Positions 22,729-30,135 of a stretch of DNA of 52,732 nucleotides are shown piece after piece. Position 1 is the stretch's first letter. Each line of letters starts with the position of its first letter. This stretch comes from a virus, in IMG/VR virus record IMGVR_UViG_3300050821_003379, positions 1 through 52,732 of that record; one strand, written 5' to 3'. Below the pieces are notes generated by a model that was not told where the DNA came from, made no database searches, and was given only the letters and a program-made list of their open reading frames with translations. The position numbers were made by a program, and so were the translations under genes.

Positions 22729-23438
22729 GCGATCAGCTGTTCGGCAGCGGTTTGAATCTCAGAGGCGGTCAGCAGTACGCCATGGCTGATGAACAGCCGC
22801 CTCCGGTAAGCGGGAATAAGCCGCTGGCCGATCCGATCCGACCGGTTCCCATGCGTGCGGCGCCCGCGCCTCTTTCTCCGCAAATTCTCCGAAGCGTCAA
22901 AGATCAGACTTTGCCTACGCCGAACTCCAAAGCGCTCCCGGCAAGGCACTATGAAGATTGGACGCCCGAAGAAGCGGCAGGGCTTCAAGAGCATTTGGAT
23001 AAAGGCGGTCGCGCGCAAGACTACGGCCCTATGGTAGACCGTACGCCAGCCGCGGCGGAACAGTTCGCGAAACGCAACAACTTGAATTGGACATTTACTG
23101 GCCGCGGGCTCGACAAGCCGGTATCGCAACAAGGGTTTTGGGACGACCCGGCGAAGCAGACACGGCTGCAGCAGTTGCGTGAAGACGGTCACAGCTTCAC
23201 AGAAATTGCGAAAACGATGGGTATTTCCCGCAGCCAAGTAGCGGGAAAATTAATGCGTCTTCAAGCGGAGCAAATGGAACAAGCGGCCGGCAAACCCGTA
23301 CAGCGGGGGCAGCCCAGCCTACCGCAGTTCAAATTTCAGGAACATTCCGGCGAGACTGACGATGACTACGTACGGGCGTTGGAAAAGTACCTGAAAGATA
23401 TGCATTCGTGGATAGCGACAAACAGCAATGCGGCTTGA
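22725..23438 (+). CDS. FGSGL-tagged protein with GcrA-like DNA-binding domain
   Basis: 237 aa. It begins MSDQLFGSGLNLRGG, the same tag as in the ejection protein upstream. Residues ~75-120 form a helical region starting W-T-P-E-E. Residues ~138-183 (FWDDPAKQTRLQQLREDGHS, then FTEIAKTMGISRSQVAGKLM) match the GcrA-type N-terminal helix-turn-helix. GcrA is a cell-cycle transcription factor of alphaproteobacteria. Tag and position suggest a virion protein, so it might be delivered to the host or only bind packaged DNA; both are inference. Confidence 0.65.
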   Translation: MSDQLFGSGLNLRGGQQYAMADEQPPPVSGNKPLADPIRPVPMRAAPAPLSPQILRSVKDQTLPTPNSKALPARHYEDWTPEEAAGLQEHLDKGGRAQDYGPMVDRTPAAAEQFAKRNNLNWTFTGRGLDKPVSQQGFWDDPAKQTRLQQLREDGHSFTEIAKTMGISRSQVAGKLMRLQAEQMEQAAGKPVQRGQPSLPQFKFQEHSGETDDDYVRALEKYLKDMHSWIATNSNAA

Positions 23439-23443
23439 CGAAA

Positions 23444-23725
23444 ATGAACAACGAACGATCTATGCACCTTGGATTGATCGACCGGCTGACGGCGCAGCTT
23501 AAGGATAGCGGCACTCCGGCGCACAAGGCGCGCGACATGGCGTTGTCGATCTTGCGCGACCGCGGTCACGTACACCAAAATTCGGAGCGGTTGACGCCCG
23601 AAGGCCAGAAACGAGAATCACTCGGGGCCGCAGGCCGTGCGCTCGATCGCGCAGCGAAGGCCAGCGGCAAGCACCCATCGGCTTTCACGTACGATCCCCG
23701 TACGAACCGCGCAACGCTGAAATGA
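23444..23725 (+). CDS. Conserved phage hypothetical protein
   Basis: 93 aa from ATG 23444 (an in-frame GTG at 23408 overlaps the previous gene). Helical first half (IDRLTAQLKDSGTPAHKARD), then RDRGHVHQ and a terminal AFTYDPRTNRATLK, a layout common in small virion-region phage proteins. It has no visible catalytic motif. Role unknown. Confidence 0.65.
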   Translation: MNNERSMHLGLIDRLTAQLKDSGTPAHKARDMALSILRDRGHVHQNSERLTPEGQKRESLGAAGRALDRAAKASGKHPSAFTYDPRTNRATLK

Positions 23726-23726
23726 C

Positions 23727-24026
23727 ATGTTTGGCCCGTGGACAACCCAGCCTAAGACACCGCGCGAGCTGATGTTGCAGCGGTTGCGCGACGGCGTGCC
23801 GCCGGAGCTGGCAACGCGCGCGGCGGGCCTTACGATGGAATCGCTGCGGGACGACCACGAAGTGGACATGGCCCTCGCGGAAGGCGAAATCCTACTGTTT
23901 GAGCGGGCGCGTGACAGCGGCGTTACTGGAGTCGTACGGGCCGCCATGCGTCGCGAAGCTAAATCGTGGATGCCAAAAGCAGAGGTTGAAATCGGATTGA
24001 GGTTAGAAGACTATCTTAAGGACTGA
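23727..24026 (+). CDS. Small helical protein, possible small terminase-like
   Basis: 99 aa. TPRELMLQRLRDGVPPELAT then RAAGLTMESLRDDHEVDMAL resembles the HTH of small packaging proteins, followed by GEILLFERARDSGVTGVVRA and a Trp-containing end. DNA-binding HTH is plausible. It is 10 kb from the large terminase, so calling it TerS is tentative. Its 3' end overlaps the convergent minus-strand MPWD gene by 16 bases. Confidence 0.5.
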   Translation: MFGPWTTQPKTPRELMLQRLRDGVPPELATRAAGLTMESLRDDHEVDMALAEGEILLFERARDSGVTGVVRAAMRREAKSWMPKAEVEIGLRLEDYLKD

Positions 24027-24187
24027 TCTTCTTTCCGTACGCGCTTCAAAAACCCCGGAATGTCATCAGCGTCTATCTGGCCCGGATATAGCCCCGTCAC
24101 CGGGTCTTTAACTAGCTCCGGGCGTACAGGCTTCACGTCCCAGGGCGCGCGTACGGGTTCCGGGGGCACATCCCAAGGCATGCTCAT
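24011..24187 (-). CDS. Small Pro-rich protein with tandem PWD motifs
   Basis: 58 aa: begins MSMPWDVPPEPVRAPWDVKP and ends RVRKEDQSLR. It opens exactly like the protein at 8266 (MSMPW). GGAGCCGTAACA precedes the ATG, and it starts 2 bases after the stop of the membrane protein upstream. It is antisense to the rightward virion operon. Function unknown; the Pro-rich, short-motif character suggests a docking peptide. Confidence 0.65.
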   Translation of the reverse strand: MSMPWDVPPEPVRAPWDVKPVRPELVKDPVTGLYPGQIDADDIPGFLKRVRKEDQSLR

Positions 24188-24189
24188 TG

Positions 24190-24366
24190 TTACGGCTCCG
24201 AACGCGGGCGCATCTGTATCACGTTGTCCGGCGTGTCGTTCTCGCGTACGTCCACACGCAGTTCATCGCACAGTTCCGGTGCGTTCCAAATAAGAATAGA
24301 AAACCACAGAATGCTCGGCATGGTCACTGCGAGCGCGCCAAGCGAAAAAGCCAGCCAATTCGTCAT
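24190..24366 (-). CDS. Small single-pass membrane protein
   Basis: 58 aa starting MTNWLAFSLGALAVTMPSIL. One strongly hydrophobic helix (about 4-28) is followed by an acidic cytoplasmic or periplasmic tail. GGAGGGGACA precedes the ATG at 24366. It forms a two-gene minus-strand unit with the PWD protein, served by its own promoter, inside a rightward operon: a moron-like arrangement. Possible roles are superinfection exclusion or lysis control. Confidence 0.65.
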   Translation of the reverse strand: MTNWLAFSLGALAVTMPSILWFSILIWNAPELCDELRVDVRENDTPDNVIQMRPRSEP

Positions 24367-24390
24367 TGTCCCCTCCATGTACGTACGCGC

Positions 24391-24419
24391 GTTATAGCAC
24401 GATGTATGACACTTTGCAA
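24391..24419 (-). promoter_or_regulatory. Promoter of the minus-strand cassette with operator in spacer
   Basis: On the minus strand, TTGCAA (24414-24419), 17 bases, TATAAC (24391-24396), one of the best sigma70-type matches here. The spacer contains AGTGTCATACATC (24401-24413), the candidate RHH operator. The remaining ~100 bases to the rightward gene at 24519 hold only weak rightward promoter-like sequence (TATGAT at 24449). Confidence 0.7.
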
Positions 24420-24518
24420 TCCACTAAACGTCATACGGGTGATTTGCGTATGATAAGTTTGTTTGGTACGCCTGATTCGACGCTGATTCGTCTCTAGGGG
24501 CTCTGGGAGGGCCGAGCA

Positions 24519-25265
24519 ATGGTGCAGATCGTTAACCAACCCATCCTTGGCGGAGGCTTTAAGCATTATTCGGGTCTTTTGCCGACCACGCCTGGCGACG
24601 GAGGCCCGCATGCGCAAGCATCCGTTCGGCCTTTCCACCTTGCGGCGACCAACGCCTTAGCGATCTTCCGCGGCGATATTGTCGTCATCAACTCCGGTTC
24701 GATCGGTGTGCAGGGCGCGGGCGACCTGATTCCGAACATCGGCGCACCCGGCGGCCTTGTCGTTGGCAACGGTGGCGGTTCATTGCTGGGCAACGGATCA
24801 ATGGCGGCCAACATCTCACGATGGGTGCCCGGCGACACGACCAGCGTCATTGCCGGCGTCGTGGTTGGCTGGGGACCGATTTCGCTGTACATGGCAAAGA
24901 ACGGGTTCCAGTACGTTCCGGCCAGCACGGAAGCATGGGCATTCGTCGAAACCGACCCGCAACTGTACATGGCGGCTACGATGCCGACAGTTCCCGCTGG
25001 CGGCGGCGCGGGCGCCACCTTCAACTTGGACCTTGACCTTGGCGTCGATGTGAAAGCCAATGCAGGCTTTCAGTCCACGCGGTTCGGCATTTCGGGGCTT
25101 TCGCTGGACCCGGCGTCGCTCAACACCACATCAACGCTGCCACTGCGTATCATCAATGCGGGCGAACAAATCGGCAATGACGTCACATCCCCCGGTTTTG
25201 TCTGCCAGGTCATGTTCAACCAGTCGCGTCATTGGCGCGGCGGCGCGGGCTTCACTGCCGATTAA
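24519..25265 (+). CDS. Structural protein, probably virion surface or decoration
   Basis: 248 aa, beta-rich, Gly-rich (VINSGSIGVQGAGDLIPNIG; FNLDLDLGVDVKANAGFQST). No signal peptide. It is soluble in appearance and lies in the virion gene block between the ejection proteins and fibre-like proteins. Exact role unknown. Leader GGGAGGGCCGAGCA precedes the ATG. Confidence 0.6.
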   Translation: MVQIVNQPILGGGFKHYSGLLPTTPGDGGPHAQASVRPFHLAATNALAIFRGDIVVINSGSIGVQGAGDLIPNIGAPGGLVVGNGGGSLLGNGSMAANISRWVPGDTTSVIAGVVVGWGPISLYMAKNGFQYVPASTEAWAFVETDPQLYMAATMPTVPAGGGAGATFNLDLDLGVDVKANAGFQSTRFGISGLSLDPASLNTTSTLPLRIINAGEQIGNDVTSPGFVCQVMFNQSRHWRGGAGFTAD

Positions 25266-25299
25266 TTCGGCGACGTTTACGCTACAGGGAGCACTCACA

Positions 25300-25914
25300 A
25301 TGCTGGACTACGCAAAAAGCTGGGCGCGCCGGCTCGCGATCAATACGTTGGCGACTCTCGCGCTCGCCGCGGCATTTTCGGACGCACACGCTCAAACCGT
25401 CACGTCACAGCCATCCTTTATTCAGTCGCGCCAGTGGCTCGACTTGGGTAACGGACCGCTCGACGTTCAGCCGGTGGAGGGCGAAGGCAGTATCTATTCA
25501 GCCCTTGGCACCGGCACGGGCAGCACTTCGGGTTCGTCAACCAGCATCACGTTGACGGCCGCGCCCGCCATCCAGCCTTGTGTCGGCTGTATTATTTCGG
25601 GTTCGGGCATTACTTCGGGAACGACGGTCACAGCATTCAACGGCGTGACGAATTTGACTATTTCGGCCGCTATGACAGTGCCGGCGAGCACGGCGCTTTC
25701 CTGGGGTACGACTTGCCCAGCGGCAACCGCCGTCAACGTCCCCGGTGTTTCGCCCAATTCGGTTACGCCGCTAGCTCTAAGTCCGCCGGCCAATATCCGT
25801 TCCAGCTCTGACAGCTTGCATACGTTTCCGTTCTATACGCAAGCAAGATTGTGCGCGTACGGAGTCTTCCTCAACGGGTGGACTTTCTTGACCTTTGCGA
25901 TCGGCGCCCACTAG
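25300..25914 (+). CDS. Secreted/virion protein with signal peptide
   Basis: 204 aa. The N-terminus is a Sec signal peptide (RRLAINTLATLALAAAFSDA with likely cleavage AHA-Q). The rest is Thr/Ser/Gly-rich beta (SGSGITSGTTVTAFNGVTNL). AGGGAGC lies 8 bases before the ATG at 25300. It is followed after 11 bases by the O-antigen polymerase-like gene. Probably exported fibre-like or surface protein. Confidence 0.65.
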   Translation: MLDYAKSWARRLAINTLATLALAAAFSDAHAQTVTSQPSFIQSRQWLDLGNGPLDVQPVEGEGSIYSALGTGTGSTSGSSTSITLTAAPAIQPCVGCIISGSGITSGTTVTAFNGVTNLTISAAMTVPASTALSWGTTCPAATAVNVPGVSPNSVTPLALSPPANIRSSSDSLHTFPFYTQARLCAYGVFLNGWTFLTFAIGAH

Positions 25915-25925
25915 CGAGCCAGATC

Positions 25926-27014
25926 ATGTTTTGGCTGGGTGTCATTGTGTCGCTATGCTATGTCCCGGGCGTCACCGGGGCGTACATCGCGACACAATGG
26001 CCGGTCCTAGCTTTGACAATGCCCTTTTGGTTGCTTCGTAGCGGACGCTTTACACTGCTGCATTTAGTTGGCGTCCTGTTTGTCACGTACGCCGCAACAC
26101 AAATTCCGTGGACTGTGAACATCTACGGAACTGTGTACGGGTTTTGGCTTCTGACAATATGGGCAACAGTCGTGTGGTTCGGGAGTCAAGCGTCGGATGT
26201 AGATTTGCGTGAACTGTACAAAGGATTGGCGATTGGCGCGGCTGCATCATCTTTCGTAGCTGTTTTGCAGCATTTTGGCATCGGTGTCGTTCCGAGAACG
26301 TCATTCGCTCCGGCAGGTCTTTATGTCAACAGTGTGCAGCAGAGCGTAGTCCTTGCACTCTTGACCGTCGCACTCGCCACGGAGGGCCTATGGTTTTGGG
26401 TGCTTCCCCTAATACCTGGTTTGGCGCTAGCTGATTCGCGCAGCGGAATTCTTGTCGTGCTGATCGGTCTACTCGGGTACATGATGCGTAGTTTGCTTGT
26501 TCCTGCGGTCGTCGTTACGACGGCGGCAGTGTTCTATTTGTCGCACCCGGCACCTTCAGACGCGGAACGAATGTACATATGGGACGTTGCGTGGCGGGGC
26601 TTGACATGGTTTGGATGGGGTACGGGAGCTTTTTACAGTATCATACTGGAACGGGACGGCGTTACATGGCTTCCGGAGTACGCCCACAATGACTTTCTCC
26701 AGCTTGCATTCGAGTACGGCGTCGGCGCGCTGCTTCCTACGGCCGTATTTATGTACGCGCTTTGGCGTACGGATGCGAAACAATGGCCAACTGTTTTGGC
26801 ATTCTGCGCTGCGATGTGTTTCTCCATGCCGCTTTTCATGCCCATCGCTGCGCTTTTGGGGCTTATTGCTGTGGGGCGTGTTATTTGCCTCTACGGCGTC
26901 CCTTGCAGTAACCGCAGTATTAGCGGATGCTATGGCTTATCACGGTATTCGCCAGTCCCGACAGCTTGCCGCAGTGATATTCCCTTGGCATCGAATCATT
27001 CAGCAAAGGGCTAA
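25926..27014 (+). CDS. O-antigen polymerase/ligase-like membrane protein, probably frameshifted at its 3' end
   Basis: 362 aa in this frame, about ten hydrophobic segments. The large periplasmic loop contains YAHNDFLQLAFEYG, the signature of O-antigen ligase/Wzy-type proteins, and ADSRSGILVVLIGLLGY is typical of the preceding helices. After residue ~315 the frame becomes non-membrane-like (CLYGVPCSNRSISGCYG). Dropping one G from GGGG at 26873-26876 gives AVGVLFASTASLAVTAVLAD and a stop that overlaps the next ATG as ATGA. Such phage genes can alter host O-antigen and block superinfection. Start ATG 25926 is chosen over an upstream GTG. Confidence 0.75.
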   Translation: MFWLGVIVSLCYVPGVTGAYIATQWPVLALTMPFWLLRSGRFTLLHLVGVLFVTYAATQIPWTVNIYGTVYGFWLLTIWATVVWFGSQASDVDLRELYKGLAIGAAASSFVAVLQHFGIGVVPRTSFAPAGLYVNSVQQSVVLALLTVALATEGLWFWVLPLIPGLALADSRSGILVVLIGLLGYMMRSLLVPAVVVTTAAVFYLSHPAPSDAERMYIWDVAWRGLTWFGWGTGAFYSIILERDGVTWLPEYAHNDFLQLAFEYGVGALLPTAVFMYALWRTDAKQWPTVLAFCAAMCFSMPLFMPIAALLGLIAVGRVICLYGVPCSNRSISGCYGLSRYSPVPTACRSDIPLASNHSAKG

Positions 27015-27020
27015 CCAGCC

Positions 27021-27410
27021 ATGAGCGGCGTCGATTCTGCAAATCTGTTCCCAAACAGCTTCATGGCGAAAGCCGTGAAGCAGGGCGAGTCGCGGATGGT
27101 TTCCGATGATTTTCCGTCGCGCATTCAGCTTCCGTCCCAAGAGAACGTCAATATCGCGGCTGCGACCAGTCTGACTGTTCCAAGCGGTGCCACGTCGACG
27201 CCCGGCACAACGGTCAACAATCCACCCACGTACGCCGTCATCACGGCGATCGGCGGTCCGCTCTACGTCACCTATGACGGTTCCACGCCCAGCGCCGGCA
27301 ACTACGCCATATCACTTGCAGCCGGCGCATCGCTGCCCGTCCAGGGCGCGGCGGCACTTGCGGCAATCAAGGTGCAAGGTACAACTATGTCTGTTAGCTA
27401 TTGGAGCTGA
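27021..27410 (+). CDS. Hypothetical virion-region protein
   Basis: 129 aa. The C-terminal half is Thr/Ala/Gly-rich beta (YAVITAIGGPLYVTYDGSTP; GASLPVQGAAALAAIKVQG), like a small fibre or capsid-decoration domain. Family not recognised. The start overlaps the restored-frame stop of the O-antigen gene. Confidence 0.6.
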   Translation: MSGVDSANLFPNSFMAKAVKQGESRMVSDDFPSRIQLPSQENVNIAAATSLTVPSGATSTPGTTVNNPPTYAVITAIGGPLYVTYDGSTPSAGNYAISLAAGASLPVQGAAALAAIKVQGTTMSVSYWS

Positions 27411-27414
27411 TGAC

Positions 27415-27699
27415 ATGAGCGGCCCCACGGAGATGCACCATTTGCTTCGCCGCTTAGATACGATCGAAGCGGACGCACGACGGCGCGAGGAAATGCAGCA
27501 ACAGCGCCATGACGAGAATACGCAACGCCTGTACAGGATCGAAAAAGAGACGACAGAGCGGTTTGCGAAGATCGAAAAAGTCCTGACAGAAGCATCTGTC
27601 TATTTCAAGTTAGGCCGCTGGACCATGAATCTCCTGATGGCGATCGGCGGTGGCATGGTTGTTGCGCTGCTGACAAAATGGGTAGGGGTAAAGCCATGA
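27415..27699 (+). CDS. XhlA-like coiled-coil membrane protein
   Basis: 94 aa. The N-terminal ~65 residues are a charged coiled coil (EADARRREEMQQQRHDENTQ). A single C-terminal transmembrane helix (MNLLMAIGGGMVVALLTKWV) follows. The layout is that of haemolysin XhlA and related phage lysis-accessory proteins. It is, however, 5 kb from the endolysin. Coupled to the next gene by ATGA. Confidence 0.6.
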   Translation: MSGPTEMHHLLRRLDTIEADARRREEMQQQRHDENTQRLYRIEKETTERFAKIEKVLTEASVYFKLGRWTMNLLMAIGGGMVVALLTKWVGVKP

Positions 27700-27860
27700 A
27701 AGTCGCGGGTCGGCCTGGCAAGTACGGCGGCACAATGAAGGTGACCGAACACGCGCGCTACCCCGAAAAGCTCATGACGAAGAATGTCGAGCGGCGAGCG
27801 CGCTGCAATGACAAGCTGCGCTTTCCGATTAATCCGCACACAGGTAAGGCCCGCAAATGA
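27696..27860 (+). CDS. Small basic protein
   Basis: 54 aa, beginning MKVAGRPGKYGGTMKVTEHA and ending HTGKARK; very basic. ATGA overlaps on both sides. One of four consecutive small basic Gly/Lys/Arg-rich proteins; possibly nucleic-acid- or virion-associated. Family not recognised. Confidence 0.6.
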   Translation: MKVAGRPGKYGGTMKVTEHARYPEKLMTKNVERRARCNDKLRFPINPHTGKARK

Positions 27861-28036
27861 AAACCAAGCTGGCGCCGGCCCGCGAACGCAAGTACGATGG
27901 CCCGATTCGGGTGACCGTCGTCATTCCGCGCTACGGAATGCCGCCGGCCGCATCAGATAGCAAGATCATGCGCGTCGCACAGCCGCAGGACAAGTTGCCG
28001 GGCGGGCTATGCGGCAAACAGAGGGGGCGCAAATGA
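27857..28036 (+). CDS. Small basic protein
   Basis: 59 aa, beginning MKTKLAPARERKYDGPIRVT and ending GKQRGRK. Starts within an ATGA overlap and ends in another. Basic and Pro-rich. Function unknown. Confidence 0.6.
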   Translation: MKTKLAPARERKYDGPIRVTVVIPRYGMPPAASDSKIMRVAQPQDKLPGGLCGKQRGRK

Positions 28037-28371
28037 CGCGCTTTTGCGGCAAGCTCACAGGTTTCAACCCGAGCGGCGAAAACGAGACGACACCGAATCT
28101 GATGGGGCCGCCGACAACGAAGTTCGGCGGCCGTCCTGCCACGCCTGCGGGGCCGCTGAAGCGCTTTCCCGGCGGCGCCGCTGATATCAGCACCGGCAAC
28201 CGCAGGCTCGCCAAGACGAACGTATCCGAGGGCGGTGGCCTGAACGACGGCGTGACCTACCACGGCAATACGGCCTTTGGCGGCGGCAAGCGGGTTGGCA
28301 TGCGTACGGGCCGCAAACCTGGCGGCATGGACGGTAAGCCATCGAAGGCCATGAGCTACAACAAGAAGTAG
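28033..28371 (+). CDS. Small Gly/Lys-rich protein
   Basis: 112 aa, beginning MTRFCGKLTGFNPSGENETT; disordered-looking with GGRPATPAGPLKRFPGGA and ending MSYNKK. Start chosen at the ATGA overlap. Function unknown; probably virion-associated from context. Confidence 0.6.
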   Translation: MTRFCGKLTGFNPSGENETTPNLMGPPTTKFGGRPATPAGPLKRFPGGAADISTGNRRLAKTNVSEGGGLNDGVTYHGNTAFGGGKRVGMRTGRKPGGMDGKPSKAMSYNKK

Positions 28372-28376
28372 ACCGC

Positions 28377-28523
28377 ATGCCGCGCCGGTACGAAGCGATT
28401 AAGCGGGAACTGCGCGCCGGGCATCCTAAGATGCCCGACAAGCTGTTGAAGAAACACGCGGCCATGATCTTCAACGGCACGCGTAAGAAGGGCGAAAAGC
28501 CGGTCACGCGCAAGTCTGACTAG
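28377..28523 (+). CDS. Small basic protein
   Basis: 48 aa, beginning MPRRYEAIKRELRAGHPKMP and ending KPVTRKSD; helical and basic. Starts 5 bases after the preceding stop. This pattern (PRRYE...KRELR.GH) recurs in small phage proteins of unknown role. Confidence 0.55.
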   Translation: MPRRYEAIKRELRAGHPKMPDKLLKKHAAMIFNGTRKKGEKPVTRKSD

Positions 28524-28534
28524 CGGGGGCGGCA

Positions 28535-28849
28535 GTGTTCGGACAGCAAGCTCAAGTGCCCATCGTGGCGCAGTTGAGCGCAGCCGCGGATCGACTCGAG
28601 TCTATGCGGGTTTTGATTGCGGAGGGGAGACGAATGGCCCTTAAGGACAAAGCCGACCTCTTGGCGACGCGCATGGGCAGCGTTCCGGCGGCGCTACACG
28701 CGCGCATGGACGGCATCATGGCGCGTTTTGACGCTCTAGAGGCTCATGGCGAGAACACCTTTTCTGCAATTGAGGCGATCGTTGCTGATGCTGAAAGCGG
28801 CGTTCAAGCTGCCGAAGCGGCGATGGTCACACTGAGCAATCAAAAATGA
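28535..28849 (+). CDS. Coiled-coil hypothetical protein
   Basis: 104 aa with GTG start after GCGGGGGCGGCA. Predicted long amphipathic helices (HARMDGIMARFDALEAHGEN; AESGVQAAEAAMVTLSNQ). Possibly a structural or chaperone-like virion assembly factor. ATGA-type overlap with the next gene. Confidence 0.55.
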   Translation: MFGQQAQVPIVAQLSAAADRLESMRVLIAEGRRMALKDKADLLATRMGSVPAALHARMDGIMARFDALEAHGENTFSAIEAIVADAESGVQAAEAAMVTLSNQK

Positions 28850-29271
28850 CTTTTTATCGCCAAGGTGGCTCGACGAAGGCGCTCAATAGGCAATTCGATT
28901 GTGTCTACGCTGACACGATCGGGCAAGCGACCGGCTGGCTGCCTATCAACACGGGCGACAACATCTCAATCAATATTGCTCGCGCTTCGATCGTTTTCAG
29001 CTCCGCGCAAATGAGCGCGGTCACCATGTCGCCGATCGCCCCGGAGGCGTCCGTGCTCATGGAAATGCGGGCGTCGGGAGCTGAACAGGTAGCCGGTGGC
29101 AACGCGTGGCCCATCGATCAGTGGCAGAATATGGTGGTCGCCACGTCCAGGCGCGCGCACCGCGCCGGATGGGTACGGCTCCGCATCCTGAATATCAACA
29201 ACGGCGACGGTACAGGCATCAACATGGCGATGCAGGTAACGCGTTCCGAGGACGTTGGAGCGCAGATGTGA
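28846..29271 (+). CDS. Structural protein
   Basis: 141 aa, beta-rich (GWLPINTGDNISINIARASI; GWVRLRILNINNGDGTGINM). No signal peptide. It lies before two paralogous virion proteins; probably a tail or surface component. Family not recognised. Confidence 0.55.
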   Translation: MTFYRQGGSTKALNRQFDCVYADTIGQATGWLPINTGDNISINIARASIVFSSAQMSAVTMSPIAPEASVLMEMRASGAEQVAGGNAWPIDQWQNMVVATSRRAHRAGWVRLRILNINNGDGTGINMAMQVTRSEDVGAQM

Positions 29272-29275
29272 GGCC

Positions 29276-29917
29276 ATGGCAGGCATCGACAACGGCACAT
29301 CGCAAGGCGGGGTGTACTTCCAAGCCAAGCAATTTGGCTCGATCTTACGCGGCAATGGGCCTCCCGTACCGCAGGCCGGGCTCGTTGGCGATCTTTATCT
29401 AGATATTGCTGCGTGGAACCTGTACACGAAGCGCTCTACCGAAGCGGGGAGCGACGTAGACCCGTGGGGCCACTTTCTTTTCAACGTCCCGCTTACCTAC
29501 CAAAATCAGCTCAAATGGTTCAGCGCGTCGATACCTGACGATAGCGTGGGTGTCGCGGGCGACTACTGTTTGGCGTGGGCCGGTTTCGGAAATTACGGTC
29601 TTCAGCCTGCCATTTACGGGCCGAAGACTGCTTTCGGCGTGTGGGCGGAGAACGGCAACGGTCCGAACACGTCCATATCGAACACGGGTGCAGGTTTTGT
29701 GCTTCCAATCGGGCTCGTAGACGAAGGTGCGCCGATTGCGTACAGCAGTTCAACGCAGCTCATTGTGATTGGCATCTTAGATGAATACATACAACCGACT
29801 CCGGTAGGCACCGCGGCCGGAACGCCAGTTCTTCGGATCGGCATTCAAAGCAATCCGGCGAATGTCGCGGTGACATTAAATGCGCTGTACACAGCAGAAG
29901 ACGGGCATGTAATATGA
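29276..29917 (+). CDS. Virion protein, paralogue A
   Basis: 213 aa, beginning MAGIDNGTSQGGVYFQAKQF. Residues 1-115 are highly similar to paralogue B at 30136 (FQAKQFGS; GNGPPVPQAG; VDPWGH), and both end YTAEDxH-x-I. This copy has an extra ~65-residue insertion near residue 130. The N-terminal domain probably anchors to the virion and the C-terminal part is variable, as in fibre-attachment proteins. Confidence 0.6.
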   Translation: MAGIDNGTSQGGVYFQAKQFGSILRGNGPPVPQAGLVGDLYLDIAAWNLYTKRSTEAGSDVDPWGHFLFNVPLTYQNQLKWFSASIPDDSVGVAGDYCLAWAGFGNYGLQPAIYGPKTAFGVWAENGNGPNTSISNTGAGFVLPIGLVDEGAPIAYSSSTQLIVIGILDEYIQPTPVGTAAGTPVLRIGIQSNPANVAVTLNALYTAEDGHVI

Positions 29918-30126
29918 ATGAGAAAGTTAGCGAACCTATTCGACACGTTGCTTCACCGCGCAACCGGCGCAAGCTACTTCACCATGCCAAATGTTTGCGA
30001 GATGAATTGGAGTTTCTCGCAAATACATCGGCCAAACTACTCGATAACTACCGATATGCACTCGGCCGCACTAACAGGATCATAAACCGCATCAAGGCTG
30101 AATTGCAGGTCGATGAGGATAAATAG
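29914..30126 (+). CDS. Small helical protein
   Basis: 70 aa, helical and basic (RRKLLHHAKCLRDELEFLAN). It begins at an ATGA overlap. It ends with TAG in the same frame as the following ATT-initiated gene, separated by 9 bases only, so amber readthrough would fuse the two. Confidence 0.6.
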   Translation: MNEKVSEPIRHVASPRNRRKLLHHAKCLRDELEFLANTSAKLLDNYRYALGRTNRIINRIKAELQVDEDK

Positions 30127-30135
30127 GAGGCGAAA

